Assembly: GCA_945898725.1 (NCBI GenBank)
Contig: CAMDIK010000006.1
Location: 1 to 64,000, forward strand
Direction of reading: 5' to 3'
Source: Rickettsia typhi
Lineage (GTDB): Bacteria; Pseudomonadota; Alphaproteobacteria; Rickettsiales; Deianiraeaceae
Length of the DNA: 64,000 bases
Shown: positions 16,497 to 25,093 of the stretch, piece by piece
How the letters are laid out: the number at the start of each line of letters is the position of its first letter
Position numbering within the stretch: position 1 is the first letter of the stretch
Notes under the pieces: model-generated
The model's input: the letters and a program-made list of their open reading frames with translations, nothing else
What the model was told of the DNA's origin: nothing
Databases searched by the model: none
Made by a program: the position numbers and the translations under genes

Positions 16497-19400
16497 TTAT
16501 ACAACCAACCCTTCAACAACCCCAATCTCCTCTTCACTCAATCCATACAAAGTATAAACCATTTTATCAATTTCTGCATCGGTTTTTGTAATTTGAGCTT
16601 GCAAATCCACGCACACCTTTTTTTCACGGTCAAAAAGAGGTTTAAAATCAAATTCATCGGTTGACGAAAGCGAGACCTTTTGCTTACCGAGTTCTTTTAT
16701 AAAGTCTGCAAATTCTAGTGTGTGCCAACTTTCCAAGTTGCGGGTGATTTTTTGCAAAGCAAACTTGCCACGGAAGTAGTCAACAAAAGCTTTTGATTTG
16801 TCGTTTAGTTGCTTTGTTAGGTCTAGCATTTTTTGTGCGTGGGTTATGAGGGGGGTTTGTTCGGTTGGTGGTATTATTTTGATTGGTAAATTATAATAAT
16901 GAAAAATTCTAGCTTTTGTAAAAGCACCAGCGGTTTTATCAAAACACAATAATTTCATTATAAAATTAAAAAGCTTTGAATTTAACAGTGGTAGTAAATA
17001 AAGTAAATTATAATTTTCATCTTTTGGAATGCAGTTATATAAAGATGACATTATATAAAAATTATTCTCATCATAAGTTGCAATAATTCTATCACCAGTT
17101 TCACGAATTAAAATTTTTGGCTGTTCAAAGATTTTTGGGTTTCTTGGGTTAGCAAGATGCTTCCCGTAATTTACAAATAAATTTTCATCATTTACAATAT
17201 AGCGATTAATACTTTTACCTCTTAGTAATGGTCTATGATCTTCATTTATTTTGATGTCTACAATATATTTAGCATTATCTCCAGTATCAATTCCGTCTTT
17301 CACATCCAAAACCTCTTGCAGTTTTTTGCAATTAATCTCTAATTTACCTAATAAATCTGAATGCTCAATATTTCTTAAATTAATTGAGTAATTTTCATCT
17401 TTCTTTATATCAACTATTGAAAGTAGCTTCACTTCAGAATCAATTGCAGTTTTTGTTTTTATTTCAAGTATTCCTGTTGCATTATTTGCAAATGCTAAAA
17501 TCATCGAATGCACGACAGCACCTTCAAAAACTTTGTCGTTCAAATCAACAATTTCTTTAATTTGTTTTGCATTGATTAATAATTTTCTAATTTTAGCACA
17601 ATAAAAATTATCAAGCATCGTATTTGGCACAATAAATCCGATGTTAGTATTTGCATTTGCCAGCTTTGTCGCTTGAGATATGAATGCAACATAAGAGTCT
17701 ATTTTGAATTCTAATTCTGGATATTTTTGTCGTAAATATACTTTTGTTTGATCATCAAATCCAGCACCATAAGGCGGGTTACCAACCACCACATCAAAGC
17801 CACCATTTTCAAACACATGTGGGAATTTATTTTGCCAATTGAAAGCCAAACTCACACGCTCGCCCTCGTTGTTTATGTAAAAGCCAGTTTCAATTGTTGC
17901 ATCGTCGATGAGTGAGTTTCCGCACTTTATGTTTGCGTCCAGCGTTGTAAGCTCCTCGCTTCGGTTCGCAGTTTTAAGCCACAGGGAAAGCTTTGTGATT
18001 TGCACACTTTCGGGATTGAGGTCAACTCCGTAGATGTTATTTTTTAAGATGTTCTTATAAACTTGCGAATATGAAAATAATCCCGCTTGTTCATCATCGC
18101 CAAGCTTGCGGAGCGTTTCAGAAAGCGTGAGCCATTCATTTTCAAGAAAGTTAAATACCGCCACCAAAAATGCCCCAGAGCCACAAGCAGGGTCAAGAAC
18201 TTTGATATTTTGCAAGGTCTTTGCATAAGAATTCCAAAAATCGATATGTTTTTGTGCGTTTTTGGTTGGTTTTTTGGATTTTTTAATTAAATCTTCCTCC
18301 GTTAGTTCTGAAAGTTTTTCAATTCCAAGTTCGTTTTTACGGTCATTTAGCCAGCCACCGACAGCTTCTTCAACAATATAGCGAGTGATGTACTCGGGTG
18401 TGTAAAATACTCCGTCTTTCTTGCGTTTACCTTGTTTTTTGTCGTGAGTTTCACCCGAAATGTCGGCTTTGATTTCTTCCAAATCCGTAATTGATTGCTC
18501 AAAAATGTGACCTAAAATGTTGACGGTAAGCTCACTTCCAAAATCCCAATCGGAGATTTTGATAATTTCCTTTAGTATGTCATCCTGCAAAACCAGTTTG
18601 TCAAGTTCAGCATCTTTTGCAAACAATCCGCCGTTGAATTTGTTGATATTTTTCTGCGGAAAGCCTTTGTCTATCGCATTAAAAAGCCCTTTGATTTGCT
18701 GCCAAATTGTGATTTCAACAAAGGCATCTTGAGCGGTTTTGAGTAGTTTTGTAAAGATTTTATCGGGCAAAAGTCCCAAGTCCTCGCAAAAGCAAACAAA
18801 TATAATTCTATCCAAAAGTTTTTGCGTTTTTGAAAGCAGAGTTGTTGGCTCTTTTGTTGGATTTTGTTCCCGCAAATGGTTAAATAGCTTTTTGCGGAGG
18901 TCTTTGTAGTCGTTGTAAAACCGTTTTTCAATTAACTCTTCTTCTTTGGTATTATCTTCAAGCAGTTTGTGAGTTGACGAGGTTGATTTTTCAGCTCCAA
19001 AAAGCCTATCTTTGCTAAGCAAAAAGTAGAATTCTTTCTGCTTTTCAATACTGTTTGCAAGTTCAAATAAAGTCCAGCTTTGATATTTCAATCTTCCGCC
19101 AGAACCTGCTGAATAAAGCCGAATTTCATTTGTGTTCGAGGTTATTACCCACTCAATACCGTCTATTTTGTCTCGATATTCAAATGCTTGTTTTTCAACT
19201 GTGTCAAGGTTTGTGGTATTTTTTGCTTTCAATTCAATTGCAACTCGGATATCTTTTTTGTCACGAGTAATAAAGCCAAGCACTCCGTCAACTTTTGTGC
19301 CGTCTTTTTGGGTTTTATATTCTGTTAGCAGGTTGAATTCCGCCTCGCCAGTGTCAATTTCATAGCCTAAAACCTTGCCAAAAATGTCATTTAGAAAGTT

Positions 19401-19535
19401 TGTTTGCAAGGCTTCTTCTTTTTGGTTGTCGTTGTGCCATTTTAGGAAAATTATAGCATTGTCTTTGATTTCAACTTTGTATTCGTTGAGCTTTTTTTCC
19501 AGAAAGTTTGTATTTATCAATTTTACTTCTTTCAT
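16497..19535 (-). CDS. Type IIG-like restriction enzyme/adenine DNA methyltransferase
   Basis: Single-chain restriction-modification protein of 1012 aa. The N-terminal PD-(D/E)xK nuclease has D83 (KVDGVLG), E101 and K103 (AIELKAK). A helical connector leads to an N6-adenine methyltransferase with FYTPEYITRYIV (about residue 380), motif I LDPACGSGAFLV (about 445) and motif IV NPPYGAGFDD (about 590). The C-terminal TaqI-like specificity region follows. Such Eco57I/BREX-PglX-like enzymes cut and methylate one sequence. It is intact, in contrast to the SIR2-HerA remnant that begins 2 nt downstream and was probably co-transcribed. The recognition site cannot be predicted. Confidence 0.9.
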   Translation of the reverse strand: MKEVKLINTNFLEKKLNEYKVEIKDNAIIFLKWHNDNQKEEALQTNFLNDIFGKVLGYEIDTGEAEFNLLTEYKTQKDGTKVDGVLGFITRDKKDIRVAIELKAKNTTNLDTVEKQAFEYRDKIDGIEWVITSNTNEIRLYSAGSGGRLKYQSWTLFELANSIEKQKEFYFLLSKDRLFGAEKSTSSTHKLLEDNTKEEELIEKRFYNDYKDLRKKLFNHLREQNPTKEPTTLLSKTQKLLDRIIFVCFCEDLGLLPDKIFTKLLKTAQDAFVEITIWQQIKGLFNAIDKGFPQKNINKFNGGLFAKDAELDKLVLQDDILKEIIKISDWDFGSELTVNILGHIFEQSITDLEEIKADISGETHDKKQGKRKKDGVFYTPEYITRYIVEEAVGGWLNDRKNELGIEKLSELTEEDLIKKSKKPTKNAQKHIDFWNSYAKTLQNIKVLDPACGSGAFLVAVFNFLENEWLTLSETLRKLGDDEQAGLFSYSQVYKNILKNNIYGVDLNPESVQITKLSLWLKTANRSEELTTLDANIKCGNSLIDDATIETGFYINNEGERVSLAFNWQNKFPHVFENGGFDVVVGNPPYGAGFDDQTKVYLRQKYPELEFKIDSYVAFISQATKLANANTNIGFIVPNTMLDNFYCAKIRKLLINAKQIKEIVDLNDKVFEGAVVHSMILAFANNATGILEIKTKTAIDSEVKLLSIVDIKKDENYSINLRNIEHSDLLGKLEINCKKLQEVLDVKDGIDTGDNAKYIVDIKINEDHRPLLRGKSINRYIVNDENLFVNYGKHLANPRNPKIFEQPKILIRETGDRIIATYDENNFYIMSSLYNCIPKDENYNLLYLLPLLNSKLFNFIMKLLCFDKTAGAFTKARIFHYYNLPIKIIPPTEQTPLITHAQKMLDLTKQLNDKSKAFVDYFRGKFALQKITRNLESWHTLEFADFIKELGKQKVSLSSTDEFDFKPLFDREKKVCVDLQAQITKTDAEIDKMVYTLYGLSEEEIGVVEGLVV

Positions 19536-19547
19536 GCCTTCCTTTTA

Positions 19548-19913
19548 TTACACCCCCCTCAACCACCCACTCAACTCCTCAATTCCAACCTCACTCGTTG
19601 CAACTGTGACAATTGTCTCAACCGCTTCATCTTCGGGGAAATTCATCACAATATCATTTAACTCTAAAAATGCATTCATACAAGCAAAGCCTGCTCTTTT
19701 ATTTCCATCTAAAAAGCCGTGATTTTTAATTATTGATATTGCATAACTTGAGGCTAGAGTGTGGATATCTGCATTTTGATAAAAGAATAGGTTTTTCGGA
19801 TTGTTTATTGCACTATCTATAAGGTTTTTATCTCTAATTCCACATAACCCTCCCCATTTCTCAACAACGATTTTATTTATTAAAACAACCTGCTCAAAAT
19901 CTAAAAATACCAT
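19548..19913 (-). CDS. doc: Doc-type toxin (Fic fold)
   Basis: 121-aa Death-on-curing family protein. Doc phosphorylates EF-Tu and stops translation when not neutralised. The catalytic motif HGFLDGNKRAG (H65 to R73) matches the Doc version of the Fic motif. The usual early stretch WGGLCGIRDKNLIDSAI is present. The ATG at 19913 gives the common N-terminus (VFLDFEQVVLINK); a TTG at 19922 adds three residues. It lies 17 nt after its likely antitoxin gene and 12 nt before the restriction enzyme start, suggesting one transcript. Confidence 0.92.
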   Translation of the reverse strand: MVFLDFEQVVLINKIVVEKWGGLCGIRDKNLIDSAINNPKNLFFYQNADIHTLASSYAISIIKNHGFLDGNKRAGFACMNAFLELNDIVMNFPEDEAVETIVTVATSEVGIEELSGWLRGV

Positions 19914-19930
19914 ACAAATCAAGCAAATTG

Positions 19931-20149
19931 TTATTCATCGGCAAGTTTTTTAAGTATTCCACTGTGCCTTTCAATTGATGATTTTATAATATCTTCTCTA
20001 TGTTTTTTGTCATTCAAAATAAAACGTTTAATTGCCTCTGTGTCAGTTTTTAACTTGTTTGCATGTTTGTAATTTTGAATATAATCCCATTCTTCTTGGG
20101 TGAAGCTGATTAATTTTTTCACGGTTTCAGTTTTAATTGCTTGAGTCAT
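19931..20149 (-). CDS. Antitoxin paired with Doc
   Basis: 72-aa protein directly upstream of doc and on the same strand, the standard order of a type II toxin-antitoxin pair. The central part (LISFTQEEWDYIQNYKHANK) resembles small ribbon-helix-helix or similar antitoxins more than Phd. The C-terminal helix (HSGILKKLADE) would be the toxin-binding part. Function is inferred mainly from position. Confidence 0.7.
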   Translation of the reverse strand: MTQAIKTETVKKLISFTQEEWDYIQNYKHANKLKTDTEAIKRFILNDKKHREDIIKSSIERHSGILKKLADE

Positions 20150-20174
20150 AATTAGACAATATACTTTATATTGA

Positions 20175-20191
20175 ATATATGTGATATATGT
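20175..20191. promoter_or_regulatory. Direct repeat upstream of antitoxin-Doc genes
   Basis: ATATATGT occurs twice with a 9-bp period (20175-20182 and 20184-20191), about 26 nt upstream of the antitoxin start. This is a plausible autoregulatory site for the toxin-antitoxin pair, but simple AT-rich sequence makes chance occurrence possible. Confidence 0.3.
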
Positions 20192-20288
20192 TTTATAAAA
20201 ATCAAGCTTAATTATAACATTCCCTCATCTTTCATAGCCAAGTGAAATTTTGAAAACTTTTTCATTTTTAGTATTAACTAACATAGGA

Positions 20289-21443
20289 TTATTTATAATT
20301 TTCCGTTCCTTCCTCAAAAATTTTCATATATTCGCTATACTTGTATCTCTTATTTCTTTGACCTTCAGAGATCTGCTCTAAAATGCCCATTTTTACAAAT
20401 TTCTCAAATAGTTTTGATGCGGTTGGAAAGCTAATGTGGTGATTTGCTGTAAAATCTTTTATTTGCAGAATTGGATTTTTTTGAATAAAAGATGACAGAA
20501 TAATAGCATTGTCATCATTCATATCTGCTATTTTGACACCATTAAATAGCTGAAGTTCGTTAATTTTCCTGCTTGTTTCTATAACCTGTTTGCTCGTTAC
20601 AATAATCCCATTCAAAAAATAGCCGATATAACTTTCAAAATTTCCCATTTTTCTTGGAAGTGTGAGAGCATCATAATAGCTTTGCCGATCAATTTTAAAG
20701 AATAAACTCAAGTATAGAATCGGCGATGAAATAATGTCTTTGTATATCAAATAAAGTGTGATTAATATTCTGCCAGTTCTTCCATTTCCATCGCAAAAAG
20801 GGTGAATAGTTTCAAATTGATAATGAAGCAGGGCGCATTTTACAAGCGGCGGAATGTCATCTTCGTGGATATATTTTTCTAAATTACTCATTAAATCCGA
20901 AACTTTTTCAGGAGCTGGTGGCACAAACATTGCATTGCTTGGCCTTGTGCCACCTATCCAGTTTTGAGTTTTCCTCAATTCCCCAGGAGTATTGCCAGAC
21001 TCTCCACCTCTGACATCTGTCATTAATATTTCATGAATTTCTTTAAGAAGTCTAAGGCATAATGGAAAATTATCTTGTTTTATCCTCTTAATTCCGTGAT
21101 TTAAAGCATTGAAATAATTTTTAACTTCTCTGATATCCATCGATTTGCTTGATTTGTCGTTATCGGATAGTAGTGCGACAAGAGAGCTTTGCGTTCCTTC
21201 AATTTGAGAGCTAAGCAAGGCTTCTTTTTGAGCATATCTTTCGATTATTAGCTCGAAATGTGGAATATTATTTTCTATTCCATGAAGCTGCCCTATGTAT
21301 CTATCGGCTTCGGAGAGGGTATTTTGAATATTGCTTAAATCCAGATCTTGCAGGGGGAATTCACTGGGCAAAAAATAGCTATAGCTTTCGTTGTCTCCCA
21401 TTGTGACGGATTGAGATTTTATAAACTGACCTGACTTGTTCAT
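20289..21443 (-). CDS. Fic family protein with C-terminal winged helix
   Basis: 384-aa Fic-domain protein of the large stand-alone class. The N-terminal Fic_N part carries the inhibitory helix motif SSQIEGT (78-84; S/T-xxx-E-G). The catalytic loop is HPFCDGNGRTGR (214-225), complete for AMP transfer. The C-terminal 80 residues form a winged helix-turn-helix (FTANHHISFPTASKLFEKFV). Such proteins AMPylate a target, often themselves or a gyrase/topoisomerase, and may bind DNA at their own promoter. The upstream gap holds an array of inverted repeats that fits this. The gene is intact. Confidence 0.9.
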   Translation of the reverse strand: MNKSGQFIKSQSVTMGDNESYSYFLPSEFPLQDLDLSNIQNTLSEADRYIGQLHGIENNIPHFELIIERYAQKEALLSSQIEGTQSSLVALLSDNDKSSKSMDIREVKNYFNALNHGIKRIKQDNFPLCLRLLKEIHEILMTDVRGGESGNTPGELRKTQNWIGGTRPSNAMFVPPAPEKVSDLMSNLEKYIHEDDIPPLVKCALLHYQFETIHPFCDGNGRTGRILITLYLIYKDIISSPILYLSLFFKIDRQSYYDALTLPRKMGNFESYIGYFLNGIIVTSKQVIETSRKINELQLFNGVKIADMNDDNAIILSSFIQKNPILQIKDFTANHHISFPTASKLFEKFVKMGILEQISEGQRNKRYKYSEYMKIFEEGTENYK

Positions 21444-21477
21444 ACAAAAACTTTAATACAGGGAACGATTTCTTAGT

Positions 21478-21563
21478 TATATTAAAATATATATTATTTA
21501 ATTTTAATATACAAGTGTAATTATTAATTATATTAAATAATTGGTAGGTTTATTTAATATAAT
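21478..21563. promoter_or_regulatory. Operator-like array of TATATTAAA inverted repeats
   Basis: The 9-mer TATATTAAA or its complement occurs four times: forward 21478-21486, reverse 21503-21511, forward 21529-21537, reverse 21553-21561. The copies form an 11-bp perfect inverted repeat with a 12-nt loop (21478-21488/21501-21511) and a 14-bp one with a 9-nt loop (21527-21540/21550-21563). The array starts 34 nt upstream of the Fic start codon, between Fic and the end of the Shedu gene. Confidence 0.55.
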
Positions 21564-21674
21564 AGTTATTTTTGGACTAAAACTACTAATTTTTATATTA
21601 GCAAACTTATGAAAGAAGTTCGTGGCTGATCATTAAATCTTTGAAGATTCTCTGTCGGAAATATTTAATACCTT

Positions 21675-23084
21675 TTATTCTCTATTTTGTAGGCTTTGTA
21701 AAACGAATTCCAGTCTTTGAATCAAATCATCGTAAGTTATTATATCAACAATATTCTTGTGTTGCCTACGAACTATTTCAAAGCAATTTTGCTCATCTGT
21801 GTTGAAGTTTACACTCCTTCCGGCAATAATAATTCCCCTAGGGTTAACTATGTTTAGTATTTTGTCTATGTTATTTTTGCCATTATTTTGTTTTTTTATA
21901 TCCTCTATTTTATTATAGCGGTTTAAGTTGTATAAATATCTTTCTATTTGCATAATAGGAGCTGTCATTTGTCTAACTATGGCATAGTTTTTATGAGAGT
22001 CATCGTAGTAAAAAATAGGACAATCCGGTTTTTTTATTTCTATAATATCAAGATTACCACCCTGATCAACTAAACATAAGTCAATTTTTCCATAGCTGAT
22101 ATTATTTATTATACGAAGCTCCTTAATTACGCAAGCATACTGAGGAAAAATTAATAAAATCATTTTATTAATTTTATTTTGCCAGTCTAGTTCACTATAG
22201 CTAGACGAGCTCTCTAACATATCCTTCATTTCATCTAATATATACTGATATGTAGCAATCTTTAGTTCATTAGCCTCTTCTAATTCGTTTGTAGTATAAC
22301 TTAACTTTTTTAGCTTTCTTTCCATATAATCAGAAAACTTCTTTTTATAATCTTGCTTGATATTATAATAATTCTCCACAACCGAATATACCCTAGATTT
22401 TATATAATGATGCACTTCTGTTTCGTTTGGTATACTTTCTATAATATTCTCAAACTCATCTACAGATATTGCCCCATCTTTAATTGCAGAATCACCAATA
22501 ATAAGATCTCTATTTATAACATTGCATATTACATTAATTAATGCAATCGTGGTTTTTGAATTATTTGTGCGTATTCTATCATCGGAATCTACAAAGTCAT
22601 CTGGAATAGATGGATATTTAATATCATATTTAAAAATCTTTTCTTTCAAAATTCTTATTACATATTCTTTTTGTATAAATACATTGAATGTTAATCCAAA
22701 CTTTTCTTTATCTATTCCGCAATAATCATCATCAATGTCTGATACTAAGAAAAAATAAGAGTGAGTTGTTTTTGTGCCTTTTTTATTATTCCTGTATTCT
22801 CTTTGGTATGTAGATGTAAGGCTATTGATAGATTCAAAATCATTAAAATTATAGAAAGAGTGATAAAATACATTATCTTTATCTTGTGATATCTTTACTA
22901 TATCGGTATGATTAAACGAAAATACTTTATTAATTGTTATTGGAATATGTTGTGTTTGTTTTTCATCAATATAGCGTTTCTTTATATACCCTTCAATCCA
23001 TTTATCGGTTGGATTATAAACCAACAATAAAGCTTCCTTTTGCGTATTTATATTTTTTGATAATACAAAGTCTATTGTTGCCAT
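21675..23084 (-). CDS. sduA: Shedu-type (DUF4263) defence nuclease
   Basis: 469-aa protein with the DUF4263 domain in its last 180 residues. This domain is the PD-(D/E)xK nuclease core of the single-gene Shedu anti-phage system. Visible core: GKIDLCLVDQGGNLDIIEIKKPD (catalytic D, then E-x-K), a helix with IMQIERYLYNLNRY, then RGIIIAGRS and DIITYDDLIQRLEFVL, which are family hallmarks. The N-terminal 280 residues form the variable sensor region; no known domain is recognised there. Nothing looks broken. It is the island's clearest intact anti-phage gene besides the type IIG-like enzyme. Confidence 0.85.
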   Translation of the reverse strand: MATIDFVLSKNINTQKEALLLVYNPTDKWIEGYIKKRYIDEKQTQHIPITINKVFSFNHTDIVKISQDKDNVFYHSFYNFNDFESINSLTSTYQREYRNNKKGTKTTHSYFFLVSDIDDDYCGIDKEKFGLTFNVFIQKEYVIRILKEKIFKYDIKYPSIPDDFVDSDDRIRTNNSKTTIALINVICNVINRDLIIGDSAIKDGAISVDEFENIIESIPNETEVHHYIKSRVYSVVENYYNIKQDYKKKFSDYMERKLKKLSYTTNELEEANELKIATYQYILDEMKDMLESSSSYSELDWQNKINKMILLIFPQYACVIKELRIINNISYGKIDLCLVDQGGNLDIIEIKKPDCPIFYYDDSHKNYAIVRQMTAPIMQIERYLYNLNRYNKIEDIKKQNNGKNNIDKILNIVNPRGIIIAGRSVNFNTDEQNCFEIVRRQHKNIVDIITYDDLIQRLEFVLQSLQNRE

Positions 23085-23247
23085 TTTATTTTAAGATTCT
23101 TGTTAACTAGGTATAAATTCACATTCATAAAATTCAACTTCATTATAACGAAGAATCTTTCAAGCGAATAGATTATTTTCAAAATCAACAGCAATCTTTG
23201 ATTTGATCAAATAAATCAAATGGTGTAATAATTTTAATAAAGCACAG

Positions 23248-23728
23248 TTACTCGCCTTTCCTCCTCCACAGCTCCATAATCCTACTTGTTGCCTTTTTAA
23301 CCGATTCCCTCACTGGACCAAGATTCATTCTTGAGTAAATGTCGGTTGATTGAAGGTTTTTATGTCCCAAAGATTTACCTATTACCTGCAAACTTGAGCC
23401 GGTCATAGCCTGATAACTTCCAAGCGTTCTTCTAATGTCGTGAATTCGTAAATCTTCTATATTAGCTCTCGTTAAAATTCTTTTCCATGCAAGTTTTGGC
23501 TCTTCAAGGTGCTTGCTTGCTGAAGACTGACTGTAAAACACATATTTTGACTCAATTTTATGTTTTACTTGATATTTTTTGAGTTCGTTCAATATATTTA
23601 TCACTTCTTCGCCAAGTGGAAGCTTTAAAGGTTCACCGTTCTTTGTCTCGATAATATTCCCTTCCGTTGTTTGGAGTTGAAAGTTTATCAAGTGCATTTT
23701 TAGTAAAATTTATATCTTTTATTGCCAT
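23248..23728 (-). pseudogene. int: Tyrosine integrase with internal deletion
   Basis: From an ATG at 23728 the first 31 codons read as an integrase arm-binding N-terminus (MAIKDINFTKNALDKL, then REYYRDK) and then hit a stop. In another frame, from about 23640, comes the C-terminal catalytic part: TKNGEPLKLPLGEEV, LRIHDIRRTLGS (H-x-x-R), LGHKNLQSTDIYSRM with the nucleophile Tyr. The core-binding domain and the first catalytic Arg (normally before NGE) are missing, so the protein is dead. A naive start at 23697 gives a 149-aa product that is really part wrong frame. It was probably the island's own integrase, of the P4-like DUF4102 type. Confidence 0.82.
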
Positions 23729-23993
23729 AAATCAAAAACTCAGTTCCGCTATAAACATCAAAAAATGTTAATTTTAGATAACTTTAAATAAGCTTGATTT
23801 TTGTAAAAGTTAAGTAACATCATCATAAGATGCGTTACATAGTCACTTACTGTCATTCCACCTTTAGCGTATACATTAGATTTGTGCAACAGAAATAGTG
23901 CTGGATAATATTGCAGCTCAAGCAAAGGTGGTAAATTACAAAGTTTTGCATTACTTCTGCGGTGAAATCTTAAAATTATACCCTATCACACTT

Positions 23994-24959
23994 TCAAAAG
24001 TTAAAAAGATCGATATTTTTTGATGTGCAGTATTTTGTATTTTCTATTTGGTTGATGAGTTTATCAATATCAACATTCATGTTTGCCACTAACCCAAATT
24101 TATCGTGTTGCATATTCATTTGGTGAACATTCATTTTTCTCTCCTTGCATAACTTAAGCAAAGTAGCGTGCTTGTATTCTGTCACAAGATGCAGGCCATC
24201 AATTACCTCTCCATTGGGCTGTAGCACTGGCACCTTATAATTTAAAATTATATTTTCACGCCCCGCTAACGGCAAATTTGCATACCGACACCCAAGGTAA
24301 ACTGCAACAGGTGCAATATTTAAATAATGTATGTAATTGTTTTTGATTTGTTGCCTTTCGCGTTGAACCAGGGCGTGCCACTCATTTAGATTTTTGTTAG
24401 CATGAATTGCCTTAACGCGTGAATTCATCATTCTTAACTGCTCTTGAGCAAATGGAGCTTCTCTTTTTTCAATATATCTCCATTCTTTTTCATAATGCCA
24501 ATTTCGCGCTTTTATGACAGTTGCATCTTCCAGATTGGTGACGGAAAAGCCTTTTGTTGGATATATGTATTGGCATTTTTTTATTTTTTTACAAATATCT
24601 GAATTAAAATCAAATGCCAAGCAAACACCATTGTGGCGTGCAGCGTAGTGAGACCACATTAAAATCTCATCACAAACTTCACTAAAGCATGTTATGGAAA
24701 ACATGTCTTTTACATAAAATATACTTGAGTCATTATACGCTTTGTTTAAACTAGCTTCATCCAGCACAAATTTGTGATTTGTTTTTTGCATAATTGATTC
24801 ATATAATGTATTAAAATCTTTCTTATCTGCAATAATTTGAGTTATATTGCATAGGCTGTCATATGGATCATTAAAATATGAAGGTATGTTGAGTTTTATC
24901 TTACTACTCTCAATAATACGTAAGGCAGTTTCCAAGGAGCAGTATTTATATAAAATCAT
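23994..24959 (-). CDS. DUF2971 domain protein
   Basis: 321-aa protein. The N-terminus LYKYCSLETALRIIESSKIK, PSYFNDPYDSL, SITCFSE, MWSHYAARHNGVCLAFDF and YEKEWRYIEKRE are the hallmark pattern of DUF2971. This family has no settled biochemical role and is often seen in defence islands and on mobile elements. The C-terminal 120 residues are less conserved. It lies at the thrC-proximal edge of the island, after a 265-nt gap (23729-23993) in which I see no gene or strong repeat. Confidence 0.85.
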   Translation of the reverse strand: MILYKYCSLETALRIIESSKIKLNIPSYFNDPYDSLCNITQIIADKKDFNTLYESIMQKTNHKFVLDEASLNKAYNDSSIFYVKDMFSITCFSEVCDEILMWSHYAARHNGVCLAFDFNSDICKKIKKCQYIYPTKGFSVTNLEDATVIKARNWHYEKEWRYIEKREAPFAQEQLRMMNSRVKAIHANKNLNEWHALVQRERQQIKNNYIHYLNIAPVAVYLGCRYANLPLAGRENIILNYKVPVLQPNGEVIDGLHLVTEYKHATLLKLCKERKMNVHQMNMQHDKFGLVANMNVDIDKLINQIENTKYCTSKNIDLFNF

Positions 24960-25093
24960 TTTTTATTTTTTTAAAGAAAGAGTTTATATGATATATTTTA
25001 CCGCTTTTTCTTCGCTTGCAAGAAGATTTAGTTTTGATTTTACTTCCGAAATCAGTGCACTTTTCTCCATAATTTATTAGAAAAATTAAACTT

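Noticed and set aside
23197..23220. TTTGATTT...AAATCAAA inverted repeat downstream of Shedu
   Set aside because: Only 8 bp in AT-rich sequence; likely chance.
24984..25070. A 28-codon minus-strand frame between thrC and DUF2971 (MEKSALISEVKSKL...)
   Set aside because: Protein-like but short, with no Shine-Dalgarno, promoter or known relative; not enough support.
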